A stretch of DNA of 64,000 nt from Dipylidium caninum (Eukaryota; Platyhelminthes; Cestoda; Cyclophyllidea; Dipylidiidae): contig QEYB01001385.1 in NCBI GenBank assembly GCA_017562135.1, forward strand, positions 310,001 through 374,000. The letters run 5' to 3'. The position numbers and the translations under genes are program-made. Shown in pieces: positions 13,220 to 24,989 of this stretch (positions are counted from its first letter, which is position 1; each line of letters opens with the position of its first letter). The notes beneath the pieces were generated by a model that saw nothing but the letters and a program-made list of their open reading frames with translations, did no database searches and was not told the origin of the DNA.

Positions 13220-14300
13220 CTAGTCGGCCATTCGATGGGCACGCGAAGAGTTATAGACCGGCCGCGTTGTCGCATTCCTGTCTACACCTCCGTACTCGTT
13301 TCTCTCATAGCCCATCGCGGTCAATTGCTGCTCCTCTCTCTGGTCCCGTTCAAATTTCCGTTGTGCGTTAAGAGTGGAACCAAATTTTTCATAATCCTTC
13401 AAAAGATACGACAAATCGACGAGGAAGTCCGTCCGCACATTAGTTTTTCTCGTTAAGGGGGAACGGTGGTAGAATATCCCCTCATCATCCTCGATGGTCT
13501 GCGAAGGCCCCTATGAACAAGTGAACGTCGCTTAGCGGCAGCGGCACGATTTGCTTGTCTCAGACGAATGAATGCCCAAGGCTAATGATGAGAATGACTA
13601 TCTGGGCGAGGCTACAGGCTACCAGGCAGATGATCAGGTGACTTCGCATCAACGGGGAACCGGGCTTGGTCACCGGCGACAGGACCGACGCGGAAGTGGG
13701 TGGCGTCGTCCTGTTGCCGCTTGCTTGCATCTTCGGCACCGGAGCCTGGCTTCCTGAAGTGTCCGTGGATGCAGCTGACCTGCTGACGGCGGAGCGGCCG
13801 GATCAATAGCCGCATTTTGAAATGACCCAGAGGTCGAGACCGAATCTCGCCCCTCTTCGCAGAGGAATGCAGTTGCCCGATTCCAGACGAACTGAGCCTA
13901 TTGGGAAAGTAGTTTAATTGCAATCGCTGCTTCTCCGGTCCAGTTTTCCAACGACACCCCAGGATTTTCTTTTAGAGCAGCTGAACACATCGGTGAACGT
14001 AAAAAATGCCTCCAGACAGGTTGACTGTCGACGTGAATGGTCGTAATATGCACAGAATGCGTGAGTAGGAAGTTGTTTAGAGAATCCTGTAAATCCATCC
14101 CTAAAAGGCGGAGCGGATTTTTATACCGTACGCGTCGAGTGGGCGACGCAGTGGCACTGCGAATATCTGCACAGTTGCTGCAGTTCGCACGACAGGCGCG
14201 TATGAAGTGGGCGGTTTGGCGGCCACTCCTGATCCGAGACCGGAGAATATGCACCTGACAATGATGGCCTCTCCGACGCCTCCTCCTTGCACGAGGCACG
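13220..14300 (-). pseudogene. Broken or mis-assembled membrane-protein gene, unidentified
   Basis: Reading the - strand, protein-like stretches follow each other in shifting frames. A Ser/Thr/Pro-rich stretch (from about 13790) contains STDTSGSQAPVPKMQASG. It runs into a hydrophobic segment, LIICLVACSLAQIVILIISL, that looks like a single membrane span. The next frame gives a basic stretch, RLRQANRAAAAKRRSLVHR, typical of a cytoplasmic stop-transfer tail. A third frame (13498-13220) gives 92 residues, including FLVDLSYLLKDYEKFGSTLN and QRKFERDQREEQQLTAMGY, and ends at TAG. An alternative is a roughly 66-base intron between TTC|GTCTGA and TTCGCAG|ACC, which joins the first and third stretches in phase but drops the basic tail. 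Upstream, 13900-14300 also reads as protein in more than one frame. No family was recognised. Confidence 0.4.
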
Positions 14301-14859
14301 CTGGTCCACTGATTGCGCTGGGACATTCAAATGTCCATCAATTTTTGTGGACTTTTCGCCCGTCTGCTTGGGATTCGAGATGGAGGAAAACACGATTCCA
14401 TGGGGAAATATTGAACTTCCAGTGTTTATTTGCAATTTACTTCATTTATATTACTTTTAAGGTAGTTTTACTCCGAGTGAATGGGTCTTTCACTTAATCC
14501 TTAAAATACGTCGTGCCCGAATTCGTAATAGCTGGCATTAAAAACACCAAAATGTGTTAATTTTTCTCGAGAAGCGGCGGATTCGAACACACTTCACCTC
14601 CGTTCCTTGGTGCTTTGGGAACAGACACCAAAACAGACTCGAACAATTCAAGTAAGTGGCAGTCGCTACAAATTGTTCCGTGTGCGCCATCCACGATGCT
14701 GTCAATTGCATTAGGTCGAAAACTATTAAACGCAATTTTGTGTTCAGTCTGGGTCAGCTGTGAGTGTGAGAGGATCATCGTAACGTGGGCTCGGTATTTT
14801 TATTTACAAATGCCTTTCTTATTCGGCAAATCTTTGCCTATTTTTTTGGTCCATTGTCA
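14301..14859. other. Intergenic DNA, nothing recognised
   Basis: Only short frames. A GATTCGAAC sequence near 14580 resembles a reversed tRNA B box, but no tRNA can be folded around it. Confidence 0.35.
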
Positions 14860-15620
14860 TTTTATTTTCCACCGAAACCAGAGGGCAACAAAGCGTCATT
14901 TACGCCTACTTCTCTGCCACAAGTTCCAATGGAAGCGCAGTGCAGCGCAGCGCAGCTACAGAAGCCTCGAGAGCCATGAATGAGGCATTCGGAGATGGAA
15001 CCACTGTTGGTGCCAAAAACTTCTTTCGGGCAATGTGAGTTTTCATCAACGAGTTTCTGCCCGAGGAAGACCATCAGCCCACACACACCCACAACTACTC
15101 GTGAACTCGCGTCTCACCTGGAAGTAGCCTTCCACACGACTGGACTGCATTGAAACATCGGCGTAAAATAAACGATTGAGTAGAATAACAAAGTGCAGGT
15201 GGTCGACGAAAGCGCAGTAGCAAATACGCCTCCTCGAAGCCTCACTCGCAAACACACACGACTGCGGCAGTTTGTCACACCAAAACATCGCAGCTGATGA
15301 AAGGCGGACTTGGGCATGATAATGGGAGAGGGCGAAGCAAATGGGTGGATGAGAACACGCTCCCAGGACACACCCCAAAGCCGAAATCTCATCAAAAAGT
15401 CTACCGTTGCGTCCAGAGCAGCCAGACGAAAGCACAAAGGCGACGCAGTGGCATTGCAGTGATAAAAAATTGATGCCGTGCATGAGAAGAGGCCGACGAG
15501 GGGAAAAGAAGCAGCACTGCTCAGTGAGTACGGCGAAGCATTGCTGCGTGATGTCGACGCACCACGACGACCCTTTGGGGCTTCAATTACTGTTGACAAA
15601 GTCAACAACTCTCCATCCGT
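14860..15620 (+). repeat. Dispersed repeat R1, copy 1
   Basis: Shares an ordered set of blocks with four other copies in the window: a GAGGCATTCGGAGATGGA block, a Cys-poor non-coding middle with ACACACCC runs, CACACCCCAAAGCCGAAAT, then CAGTGGCATTGCAGTG, ATGCCGTGCATGAGAAGA, GGGGAAAAGAAGCAGCACTG, and GCTTCAATTACTGTTGACAA at the right end. All five copies lie in the + orientation. Long open frames here on the - strand (15114-15698) show no known motif and are not conserved between copies, so this is treated as non-coding. Limits are approximate. Confidence 0.6.
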
Positions 15621-15709
15621 CCGATATTCCAACCACCGATTACCACACTTTTCCCAATTACGAGGCATTGTTTTGGGAAAAAGTAGCACAGTAAACAAAA
15701 TGGTATTGT

Positions 15710-16480
15710 AGCATAGCGAAGCTGCTCAAGCTTCGAGAAACACTAAAGAGACATTCGATGTTGGTGTGAACAATTTCACTCTGGCAATTTAAGTACCCTC
15801 AAGGCGCCCCGTGGACAACCAACGGCCCATTTAGACGATGACTGGGAGGAATAATTAGGGGAGATTGCGGAATCCGCTCCACACACGCACCCAACTATCC
15901 GTGAACTTGCGCCAAAGCTAGGAGGTAGCTATCCACACGCCTCGTTTGAGACATCGACGCACAATAACTGATAAGATGACAAAAATTGCACTCGTGTGTG
16001 CCGGTCGTACGAACTGCCGTTAGTGCAGACGATCGAGCGACCGCTTGGAGGACAAGTGCGCCTCGTTGGTGTCTCCTGCACAATACCCCGATTGTCGCCG
16101 TTTCCACACCACAACTCATCATTTGAGATGGAATAGTGAATTTCGCATGATGATTTATGGTGGTGGTGGAGGAGGAGATGATAAAGGAAACGGACAGATG
16201 AAGTGATATCTCAGAAGCGCAATTTCACCAAAATAAAAGTGTCTTCAGTAAAGTGCGGAATGCCTACGGTGTGATCATCCATTATTCCTTCCTTCCTACA
16301 ATCACCTGGCGAAACCACAACAGCGAAATAAAAAAATTAATGTCATGCGTGAGAAGAAACTCACGAGGAGAAAACAACCAGCGCTGCTAAATCGACACTT
16401 TGACAACCCGCGACGAACCATATGAAGCTTCAATCGCGGTTGACAAGCTGAAAAAATTCCTTTTTGATATGAAATTTCCT
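15710..16480 (+). repeat. Dispersed repeat R1, copy 2
   Basis: Directly follows copy 1, separated by about 90 bases. It carries the block GCGAAGCTGCTCAAGC, TGGCAATTTAAGTACCCTCA, CGGAATCCGCTCCACACACG, then GTGATCATCCATTATTCCTT, GAAACCACAACAGCG, ATGTCATGCGTGAGAAGAAA, and GCTTCAATCGCGGTTGACAA. The same right-hand blocks recur near 49430, 51660 and 61480. Confidence 0.65.
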
Positions 16481-16489
16481 CAAATTCTC

Positions 16490-18640
16490 TACCTTCAACC
16501 GTTATTTCTTCTACCGATTGATGTCTTTTTCGTATTTATGGTCAATTTTTAGGATAAGAAACTAATGTACTAAAACAAAATAATGTGACAAAAGGCGTTA
16601 AATCGTCTATTAACCCAAATAAGCGGGAATTTTTCAAAAATCTTTGGCGTTTTTCGTTCTTAAATTATATTCAACAGATGTTTCGTAGTTTCTAATTTGG
16701 TAATAATTCCCCAATTATATGAATACTTTATTCGCTTCGCGGTATGTCATATGAATAGTCACCATTTCAATAAATTTTATTCCAGTCGAACATAGACCTG
16801 ACGCTTGAAGGAAAAGGAAAAGGAGCAGAAAATAATTTTCAACTCCTTTTTGTTGCGATTTGAGAGGGCTTCCGGCGAAAGTAAAGGCTCCTTAACGTTT
16901 GTTAGTCACAACAGAAAAGTCCTCGACGGCATTCATCCTGTCCACCACTCTCTTGCCCGTTCGATTATTGATTTTATTGTCTCCCCATCTGTCTTATTTA
17001 TTTATTTATTATTTCATACTTTACTTGACCTTAAATCCGCCCGCACTTCTCGACTCTGGAGGGCACACGGGTATGCGTTTTGACCTCAGGCGCGTGCCGG
17101 TCTCTCAATCCCCTGGTCTTCAACTTACTGCGTCTATTACGATTTGGAGACGGTCATCGCAGTGCCTGGGACTCCATACTTTACCATTGTTGTCGACAGT
17201 TCGGCAATCGAGCCCTTGAGAAACGCCGCTGAGCAAAATATACAAAGTGCCTACTTTTGGCATTTCAGTAGCACCATATTACTCCCCAAAGTATTATACC
17301 ATATGGTGTCAGAATTTGAAGTTACTTTAACTCCACTTCCCCATCCATTCCTCACATTTTGCGGTCTTTTCTGCAACCTTACATCTCAATACAGGGGGGT
17401 GAAGCCTCCTTTTCGAGGAGGAGCAATTTCGTCTTCCTCTGTTGGCACCATGGCGACAGTTCTTTTCTCAGACCACAACTCAGTCAGCTAACTTCTTATT
17501 CTTGACTTCTGTGGATTTTTTCTCTTGTCATCTGACAAACCTTGGCAAAAGAGAGCGACTTTTCACAGGAGGCAGTAGTTTTTTGTTGCCTGTGCAAGAA
17601 ATGGTTTGTTTTTAGGACAATTAGCATGCATTTTCGAAAATACCACACGTTTCACCACTTTAAAAGTACAAAGTTAATTCACAATCGCGTCGAAAAATAG
17701 TTTAATAATGATTGAGAGGGTGAGATACACCGAGCAAGAAGCTGAGGCTGGTGTGGAATTTCCCAGAAACATCTTCAATTGTTATTTTAGTCAGACAGAC
17801 TTTCACAAGGCGTACCAGTGATTCAATGCGGTTTTAGATTAGTGCGACTCTAAACTGCGTGGCGAGACCAGTCTTCGTCCTCCGTATTGCACTAGAAGCA
17901 CATGAGCGATGGCTGGACAAGGGAGCCGCGCCTTTCTCCTACGTCTGACATTTGCCCCGTCTCGATTTCTCCCCCGCCTCCTCCACGCACCAGGAAGGAC
18001 AGTGGCCTTTTCCAACGGAACGAGTGAGGGCCATGGCCTGTCTATGCTGTCCAACTTACGCCCACAGACACCCTTGCCGGCGGCGGCGACTGGTGGGCCA
18101 GTCTGTTCCGAAATCGCCACTTGCGCCCACTTGGGCGCATTTCTCCCCAGACGTGGCGTTACTCACTTCGACAGGCAAAAATATGATCGCGCGATGTGAC
18201 TCACTGCCGACAAAACACTCTGTCGTCCGAGGTCTCAACAGAATCCATCACGTTCGGCCAACGTCATTTGACTTTGAAAAATGCCCGTTTTTACTGCCTC
18301 TACGCCTTGCCCCGGGGCTTTGGTGGCACTCCGCTTTCTACCGGAATGTCCTGCCAGTTTCCGAATAAAACAAATTATAGTTTTTTTTCTCACCATCAAT
18401 AAACCTTATTAGATAATATTGTCGACATTATTTTTAGTGATTTCTTGCCAAAGCAAGGGAGATTTGCATATCTTATTTTTTAAAAAGGGCTTCAATTTTT
18501 GATTGCAAAAGAATTGTTGCAAAAGAAGTTAAAAACAAAGGAATGTCGCGGTGCAAACAAAGTAAGACGAAATTGCTGATATCTCTTTTTATTTTTCACT
18601 TTCTACATTTCGAACAATTTTGTGAGGACAAAAACAAGCG
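16490..18640. other. Intergenic DNA, no gene recognised
   Basis: AT-rich to about 17830. A GC-richer patch at 17840-18370 is open on both strands but has no recognisable domain; open frames on both strands of a GC-rich patch are expected by chance. Confidence 0.35.
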
Positions 18641-18651
18641 CTAGTCGGCGC

Positions 18652-18682
18652 GGGGGGAGGGCGGTGGGGGGTGCGGGGGAGG
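18652..18682 (+). other. G-quadruplex-like G-run cluster
   Basis: Four G runs (6, 3, 6 and 5 bases) are separated by loops of one to five bases, which fits the G-quadruplex pattern. It lies just beyond the C-terminal end of the family 2 mariner fossil. No gene is close, so a regulatory role is unsupported. Confidence 0.5.
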
Positions 18683-18699
18683 ATTTTCCATCCTATTTC

Positions 18700-19590
18700 T
18701 GTAATCTTTTGACGAGTCCCCACAGCCTCATGTGCCCTTCCGCCCGCTCGAACATCGTCAGACTCTTTCTTTGACTGCCGTCTTCAGATTATCCAGTTGC
18801 TGACAATACTTCTTCGGATTCGGTTTTAAAGGCTTACCGTGCATTCGTCCTCCAATGTTCTACCAGATCCACACCACAGAATTCGGTTATTCACAGTCAC
18901 ATTTGGTTTACAGGTGGAAGAGCCACCTTCTGCAGGCTCAAAATATGCCCCTTTCTTAGCGATTTTTTTATATATGGTCCACTTTTTATCCCCAGTTATC
19001 GTCCAGTTGATGACAACCTCAATTTTGTTCCGAGGCAGCAGAGATGTGCACATGACGACTCCATCATCCACATTCTTTTCACTTTATTTATTTGTCGCCC
19101 AATTTAATTATTTTCACATCAGTTCCGCCTTCTGAATAAGACCCGAAATGGCTTGCTGAGCCGAAGTGAGCCTTTCTGCGATTCTCCCATGTTGTCGGGA
19201 AACCAGATTGCTCAAACATGGTCTCAACAACGTTGACGTCGAACAAAGACGGTCGTCCAGAAAGTGGCTCATCAGGCGGGTCGAATCCACCTCTTTCTAA
19301 TTTTTTCAACCATCTTCCGCATGTCCTTTCTTAAAACGCCACCTTCATTGGACATTTGGAGTAAATTTCCACATGCGTCCGTGACATTCTTTCCCAGTTG
19401 ATCTTCGTATAACATGCAGTGGCCTAAATGGACTTCATCAATGGCTTCACACTCAATACCAACGGGAATCAACCTTGTTTCGGTTAATTTGCTACGCCAA
19501 AATGTATACACTAAAAGATAAAAATAGGGTAACGAACTTGTGCCACATAAACATTTGCCACGGGTCGAAAATTGTTGTCGTGGCAACGGG
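18700..19590 (-). mobile_element. Decayed mariner transposon, family 2, copy 1
   Basis: Read on the - strand, transposase pieces appear in order. First IDEVHLGHCMLYEDQLGKN (near 19430), then DPPDEPLSGRPSLFDVN with the SGRP motif (near 19270). Next are TITGDKKWTIYKKIAKKGAY and FEPAEGGSSTCKPNV (near 18950), and finally KKYCQQLDNLKTAVKE followed by a stop (near 18800). The GDKKW position corresponds to the catalytic Asp block of mariner enzymes (GDEKW). Frames change along the element, so it is inactive. The sequence differs from family 1. Copy 2 lies at 48380-49220 in the same orientation. Confidence 0.8.
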
Positions 19591-20084
19591 CAGAACTTCC
19601 CTGTAGACCTGACAATGAAGGCACGCTGGCGGCGGGTCCCAGGTCAAATCATCCCCCTCCATTCGGGGGGGGGGGAATCGCTCTGTTTGCGGGGAGAGCG
19701 ACAACACGAGGACCGGGCTTCTCCCGACCCCCGGGCTCCCGGGTGAATGAGGCGATAATGGGCATTCTGCGAGTTTCTAATTTAACCTAATTCTCCCTTG
19801 CGGTCATCTCTGCAGTTTTCTGATCGTTTGCTCTGTTATCGAGGTTTCCTGTTAGTCTGAGTGTTGCGGGGGAGTGCATCGACGTTTTCTTTTTTACCAC
19901 GGTGCTTTACCACGAGATATCGTTCAATTTACGGTCCCTGTCGCCGTAACATGTCGACACGGTTGTCAACCTTTGGGAGATTTCCCCTACCAAGGAAGCG
20001 TAATTGAGACTTTTAAAATAGCATTTTTCCCTTTAGATAGAGCCTGACAAAAAGAATACCTCAAACTGGTGATGCCTTTGACGG
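19591..20084. other. Intergenic DNA, nothing recognised
   Basis: Holds a G-run at about 19666-19675 and a GC-rich patch, but no gene or repeat match. Confidence 0.35.
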
Positions 20085-20206
20085 GGGAGGAGGAGGAGTC
20101 AGGGAGGAGGAGGAGTCAGGGAGGAGTCAGGGAGGAGGAGGAGGAGGAGGAGGAGGAGGAGGAGGAGGAGGAGTCAGGGAGGAGGAGGAGGAGGAGGAGG
20201 AGGAGA
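20085..20206 (+). repeat. GAG/GGA purine microsatellite
   Basis: Imperfect trinucleotide repeat (GGA)n broken several times by GTCA, giving a nested repeat of the form (GGA)nGTCAG. The open frame through it (poly-Glu/Arg) is a by-product of the repeat. Confidence 0.9.
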
Positions 20207-20339
20207 AAGACAGCAATAGCTCAGTGTATGAAAAGAGGAAATTGTCACTAAAATCCTACTTTTGATTAAAGTCAAAATTTTAGTGTGAGACAAACGGCGA
20301 CCCCTTTTTCCCACTAGAATTAAAAGATGCTTCACGTCT

Positions 20340-21330
20340 TTGCCTCTGGGGTGGCAGATGTCATTTCAATTTCATGCAATTTTGCCATCTGGTCGAATAT
20401 CTGTTCCACCCACCCGCTGGGGCGATAACTCACAATTAGGCGTCATTTATTGCCAGTCTGAACGAAGCCGACAACCCCTCGTTTACGACAGGCACCCCCT
20501 GAACTGGGAAGGCGCCCGACCAGCGGCCAATGGTGGGCCGCCAGACCAGGCGGAGGCCGGAGATTTTACCTACCACGTGTATTGGGCACTGGGAAAAGAA
20601 ATTGCTACTTTTCGTCGCGAAGTGTGCCCAAAATAAGGCGAACTCCCCGACGGCGGTCCGAGTGGCAACGCCGCGCAGACGGCGAAGCGACACGAGGGTT
20701 CGGCTTTCGCTCGGTTTGGGCGACTCGCTTCCAAAGTGGGGCAACAACGGCAATTCGAGTAGTCGAGGGGCATGTCCCACCCAACGACCTGTCGACTCGC
20801 GGCAGTGTGCCCGTTTGCGTGACTGCTGGAGTCTTCGCCACTTATCCACTCGCACAACTGACGCGAAGGCTCTCGGTTGCCTCGCCGCATGTCCATCTGC
20901 CTCAGTTCCTGCCGTTCTCAGCGTCTCCACTTCTGCCAACACCACAAAGGGATCTTCTTAAGTACGTCCTCCATGGATTTTGAGGTTAACCTCGTCACAA
21001 TACGTAGGCGCGACATTCGCCCTCCTCCTTTCTCATGAGCGCACACACCCCGCGGTCGATGGTGAAACACGGACTCCCTCCACGCAGGCCTAATTCTCGC
21101 CTCTCGAGCCTCCGCTGCGCACAAAACCTCGCCTCGTGACTAATCAAATAAACGCAAGCCGCCAAGTCACTGCCCCACCTCGCGCCACGCGACGCCTCAA
21201 CTGCAGTCGCCAATTCAATCCGGGAAAATCCAGTGCGCAGCACCACCAGTCACGTCCAATTGGGGCGATCATGCTCCCACTCAAACCTAGCAACCCGTCC
21301 AACCCTACCACGTCCTAAGAGCGCAAGAAC
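20340..21330. other. GC-rich patch, open on both strands
   Basis: Distinctly GC- and CpG-richer than the AT-rich flanks. Several frames are open on both strands over 20436-20980, which fits base composition better than a gene. No domain, splice pattern or start context was found. It lies about 0.7 kb beyond the 3' end of the EB1 gene. A decayed GC-rich repeat is the simplest alternative. Confidence 0.35.
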
Positions 21331-22070
21331 AAAATAAAAAATAGGGACAAACTCTGACCAGGGACAGATTAGCCTCCCACCTAAGCAACCCGTCTCAGTA
21401 GGGACTCGAAGAGCAATCCACCATCAAGAAGCACCGGCAGAACAACCACTCAACGCGGTCCACTGAGCAGGTTACAAATTGGAGGGGAGCTTAGCCTCCC
21501 CTTTCCGCAAACACAAACAAAAAGGTCGAAAACTGGCACGCTCAGAACTGTCAAGCCGCCAATGAACTGGCAGACCTGGTAGGTGTAAGCACTTGGCAAG
21601 AAGAGCAAAGCCTCATTCAAAAAGACAAGGGCTCGATTTACCCTCGCCTTTTGCGTAATTAGACTAGAAAATAAGAACAATGATGCAATCCTACGCCAAA
21701 ATAGATGACTCACACGACCGGAATGGATGAATGGAATTAATTTTGAAGGCAAAAATTGCAGACTTCGATCTTGAAAATTGCATGAAAATGTCACAATAAG
21801 AACAGAAGGTTTAAGTTGAGAGCGAGGGGAGCAAGAAAGGCAGAAGCGAACAAAGTATATACACATGCATCTGTCAAAGGAACAGAATGTGCCCAAACAA
21901 GCGGCAGCACTGGGGCTAGTGGCAGTTAAGGTGGAGAAATCTCAACGAAATGCAAGTTGGAGGGAGGCTGTTGAGTGTAAATAAGTGACGGACACTGAGA
22001 CCTTCCAAGGCTAAAATACGTTGAAAATATCGAGGTTTGGATGGGCTCTTCCCGCTCCAAATTGCTAGCC
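21331..22070. other. Downstream flank of EB1
   Basis: Should include the 3' untranslated region of the - strand EB1 gene. No canonical AATAAA was seen on the - strand close to its stop. A frame of 148 codons on the - strand (21450-21896) has no recognisable domain. Confidence 0.35.
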
Positions 22071-23891
22071 TTAAAATTCCTCTGGCTCTTCAGGCTCCGG
22101 CGGCACAAATCCTTCCTAAAAAGATAAAACCAGATGCTCGAACAGTTGAACTTAAATGAAGTACACATGTAGACAGATGGCATGGCTAATCCACCGGCAA
22201 CAATGAATCACAACACGAACCCCTTCAACCGTCAACAAGCCCTATTAACAAGGCAAAAAATTGATCTTTAAGAGGAAGCACAATCTCGTAATCTCCCCAG
22301 CATTTAATATACTTAATTTTCCATTCTCGGTGATAAGCTTAAATAAATTACTGAAGTCAGAAATGTAATAAGGTCGAAAATTGTACATGCATTTCAAAAA
22401 TAAGAATTAACGCGCTCACTACTAGTTCTAACGAGATATCGATAAATACAATCCAAATGGTTAGTTTTCAACTAATCAAACATTAATTATTTCCTCTATT
22501 TCCCTTTCGGCCGTTGTGGATCTTCTGAGTAGACGATCTATTTCCGACTCTCAAAGTGAGCTAAGAAATCCGGGCCCTCACGTGCTACGACAGGGATTAC
22601 ACAAGTTACGAAGGCCGGAAATGAAGAGCGTCAAGAGGCTAAACTAAGAAAGCGAGCAAGCCCGTGAAAGCGCTAAACACCAAATTTAATGGGCCAATTT
22701 TATAGGTTTTCATAGCACCAACGGGTCCTTTGACCGGATTTCCCTACAGTAACAGATGGGGCATCGTTAAAGGGCGCCAATTCCATATCTGATGTTGCGA
22801 TAAGGTTAGTCTTACATGAAGACCAACATGCACAGAGATGAGGTCAATGCTAACGTGAAACATGCTTACCTCCGTTGCATATAGGATGTCAAGAAATTTT
22901 TTAGTGAATTCATTTTCCCCCATAGCTCGACACAGATCTTCAATATCGCGGAGTTTGCTAAAGTAAAAATCTCGTTCCTGCATAAGGCCTTCAATGGTTT
23001 TGTGGTCCTCTTCGGCCTGAAAAAATGACCAAAAACAATAAAAAAGTGATTTAAGTCTCATAACAATGAAGCTGTGGGGAAACGCATGCCTGTGTAGTAA
23101 GATTGTCCAGTTCAGCACGCAAAGCGCTCATTTGCATTGTATCACCGGAACTCTGATGGTTGGCACGAGCAGCCGAAGAGGAGGAACCGACCGACCTCGG
23201 AGGGCCAGCAGTCTTGCCAGCAACTGAAGATAAAAACATTATTTCAATAGTATTGTTTGGCGATTAGTCATACTTCGAAGATAAAGCTACCCGGACGAGA
23301 ATCACCAGTTCTGACGGTAGTAGCGATAGTCGCCCGGGCAGGAGCGGGACGAGCTTTAGCAGAAGGCTTCTCTGAACCTCTTATTTGTTCGCCACCGCGG
23401 GCCGCCAATGCATCATACGGTTGCCCAGTATAGTTTGCGTCGTAGAAACGCTTGAACCATTGGACAAACTCGAAGTTATCCTGGTACTTCCCTTTAACAA
23501 GCTTTTCAATCGGAACTTCCTAGAAATATCTAAAATTTGCCAAGGGAATACCTTATCAACTCCCAGTTTCTTGAAAATGGCCTGCAACTGCTTGAAGTTG
23601 GCAATGTATTCGTGCTCCAAATTTGTATTAAACTTTATTTTCTTGAAATTGAGAACCCCGGGAAAAAGCATATCCATGAGTTGGCAGTATGCAGCTCCTT
23701 TAGCGTAAAAAAACAGTTAACAAGTTTTCGACAAAGAACAAGGCGTATGAGTGGGGCTCACCCGTGCATAGTTCCTCAATTTTTCCATAGCTGGATTCCA
23801 GACAGGTATTAATCCAGTTAAGAATGTCATGCCTGCTGAGGTTGTCGGCAGTTTGGTTAGTACTGTAAACGTTAGTAGCTTGAAGAGCCAT
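22071..23891 (-). CDS. MAPRE1: EB1/MAPRE microtubule plus-end-tracking protein, six exons
   Basis: Exons on the - strand: 23891-23762, 23697-23552, 23519-23291, 23223-23090, 23016-22870 and 22115-22071. They join without a stop into 276 residues; human EB1 has 268. EB1 binds growing microtubule ends and recruits CAP-Gly and SxIP partners. The calponin-homology domain (about 10-110) opens with [20 protein letters not shown] and includes [26 protein letters not shown] and [21 protein letters not shown] Ser/Ala/Pro linker (about 120-200) follows. Then come the coiled coil, the EB homology region ([16 protein letters not shown]) and the C-terminus [14 protein letters not shown], whose EEF end is the CAP-Gly ligand (EEY in vertebrates). 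The start is ATG at 23891; an in-frame GTG two codons earlier is ignored. Intron 2 is only 32 bases. Intron 4 uses a GC donor (CAG|GCATGC). The gene is divergent from the CD36-family gene to its right. The symbol marks the family; flatworm orthology among EB1-3 is not resolved. Confidence 0.95.
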
Positions 23892-24989
23892 TACCACAGA
23901 AATTTAAAAAAACGATCTCGAACAAATGTTTGCCCGCCCGAAACGACCGGGAAATTGGCGAGTAAAACAAATCGTGCCAGCACAAGTTCCGCGAACGTGA
24001 CGTAGGTCATATTTTGAATTAAACTGAAGTTCAGGATTGATCCTCTATTTTACATATTTAAATAAACTGTGCACCGTGGCTTATTTTTATGGACAAGGAC
24101 TTGACACTCATGTCCAAACTAAAGTGATCTTTATCATATGTACAACAGCTTCGCTCAACAAAAAGCTCCCACAAACGTCTGTAAATAACGGGATTACTTT
24201 TTTTATTAACATTAAAGCAAGCAATACAGTAACACTAACAGAGGATCAGATAAATACAAACCTTATTTCCCTCCTGCCCCATTTACTTGATGATAACTTT
24301 TTTATAATAAACGATGATGGCTTCAAGACTTACCGCTAGTGTGTGGACAACGAGAAGACCTTGCAGTCATAGCTCCACTTCGCTATTTCGCCTTTTACAG
24401 TTCTCGTCCCTAATATATACTGCCTTTTAATTAAATGTGTACCCTTTTGAAGCTATTTTTCCCCAATCCTGGCCTGAGAATTGTATGCGCCGAACGATTT
24501 ATAAAGCCCTACCCTGTTTCGACCTAATCCACTGTTTCAAAAGACCTTATTTTTCCATTCATTCATAGTAATAACTAATCATATTGACTCTGGTTGTCAT
24601 TACCTGCACGCGAATGATGTGATACAACCGGGAATACGTCAAAATAAACAGCATTGGTTATCTTTCGATTAACCAGCTATTTATCACTACGTGGGCCTAA
24701 AGTGCGTAAGCGACACCATGTCAACCAAAGTTGTGATCCTTTTACCATTTGAAACAAACACGACAACTATCTTTACAGAGATATAATCGTTTTGTACCAG
24801 GTGAAGAACAATTTGCCTTTGACAACCTTACCTTTTATCTCACTATTCCCCCACCTGTCGATTTCGTTCATGATTATCACTTAAGGAAAAATAAGCGAGA
24901 GACTGATCCGAACTTCCTAGCTCTTCCTTCTCCTCCAATTTTTTGGAGTTAAAAAATTGGACCGAAGCCAAATGGGTTAACGAACCCTT

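Noticed and set aside
14578..14590. Reversed tRNA B-box-like GATTCGAAC
   Set aside because: No matching A box and the T-stem does not pair.
15114..15698. Open frame of 194 codons on the - strand
   Set aside because: It lies inside repeat R1 copy 1, shows no recognisable domain, and is not open in the other R1 copies.
20436..20945. Open frame of 169 codons on the - strand with overlapping frames on the + strand
   Set aside because: Open frames occur in several registers of both strands at once in a GC-rich patch, which is expected from composition; no domain or splice context.
23892..23897. Two-codon upstream extension of EB1
   Set aside because: It begins with GTG; the ATG at 23891 fits the family start (MAV/MALQ...NVYST).
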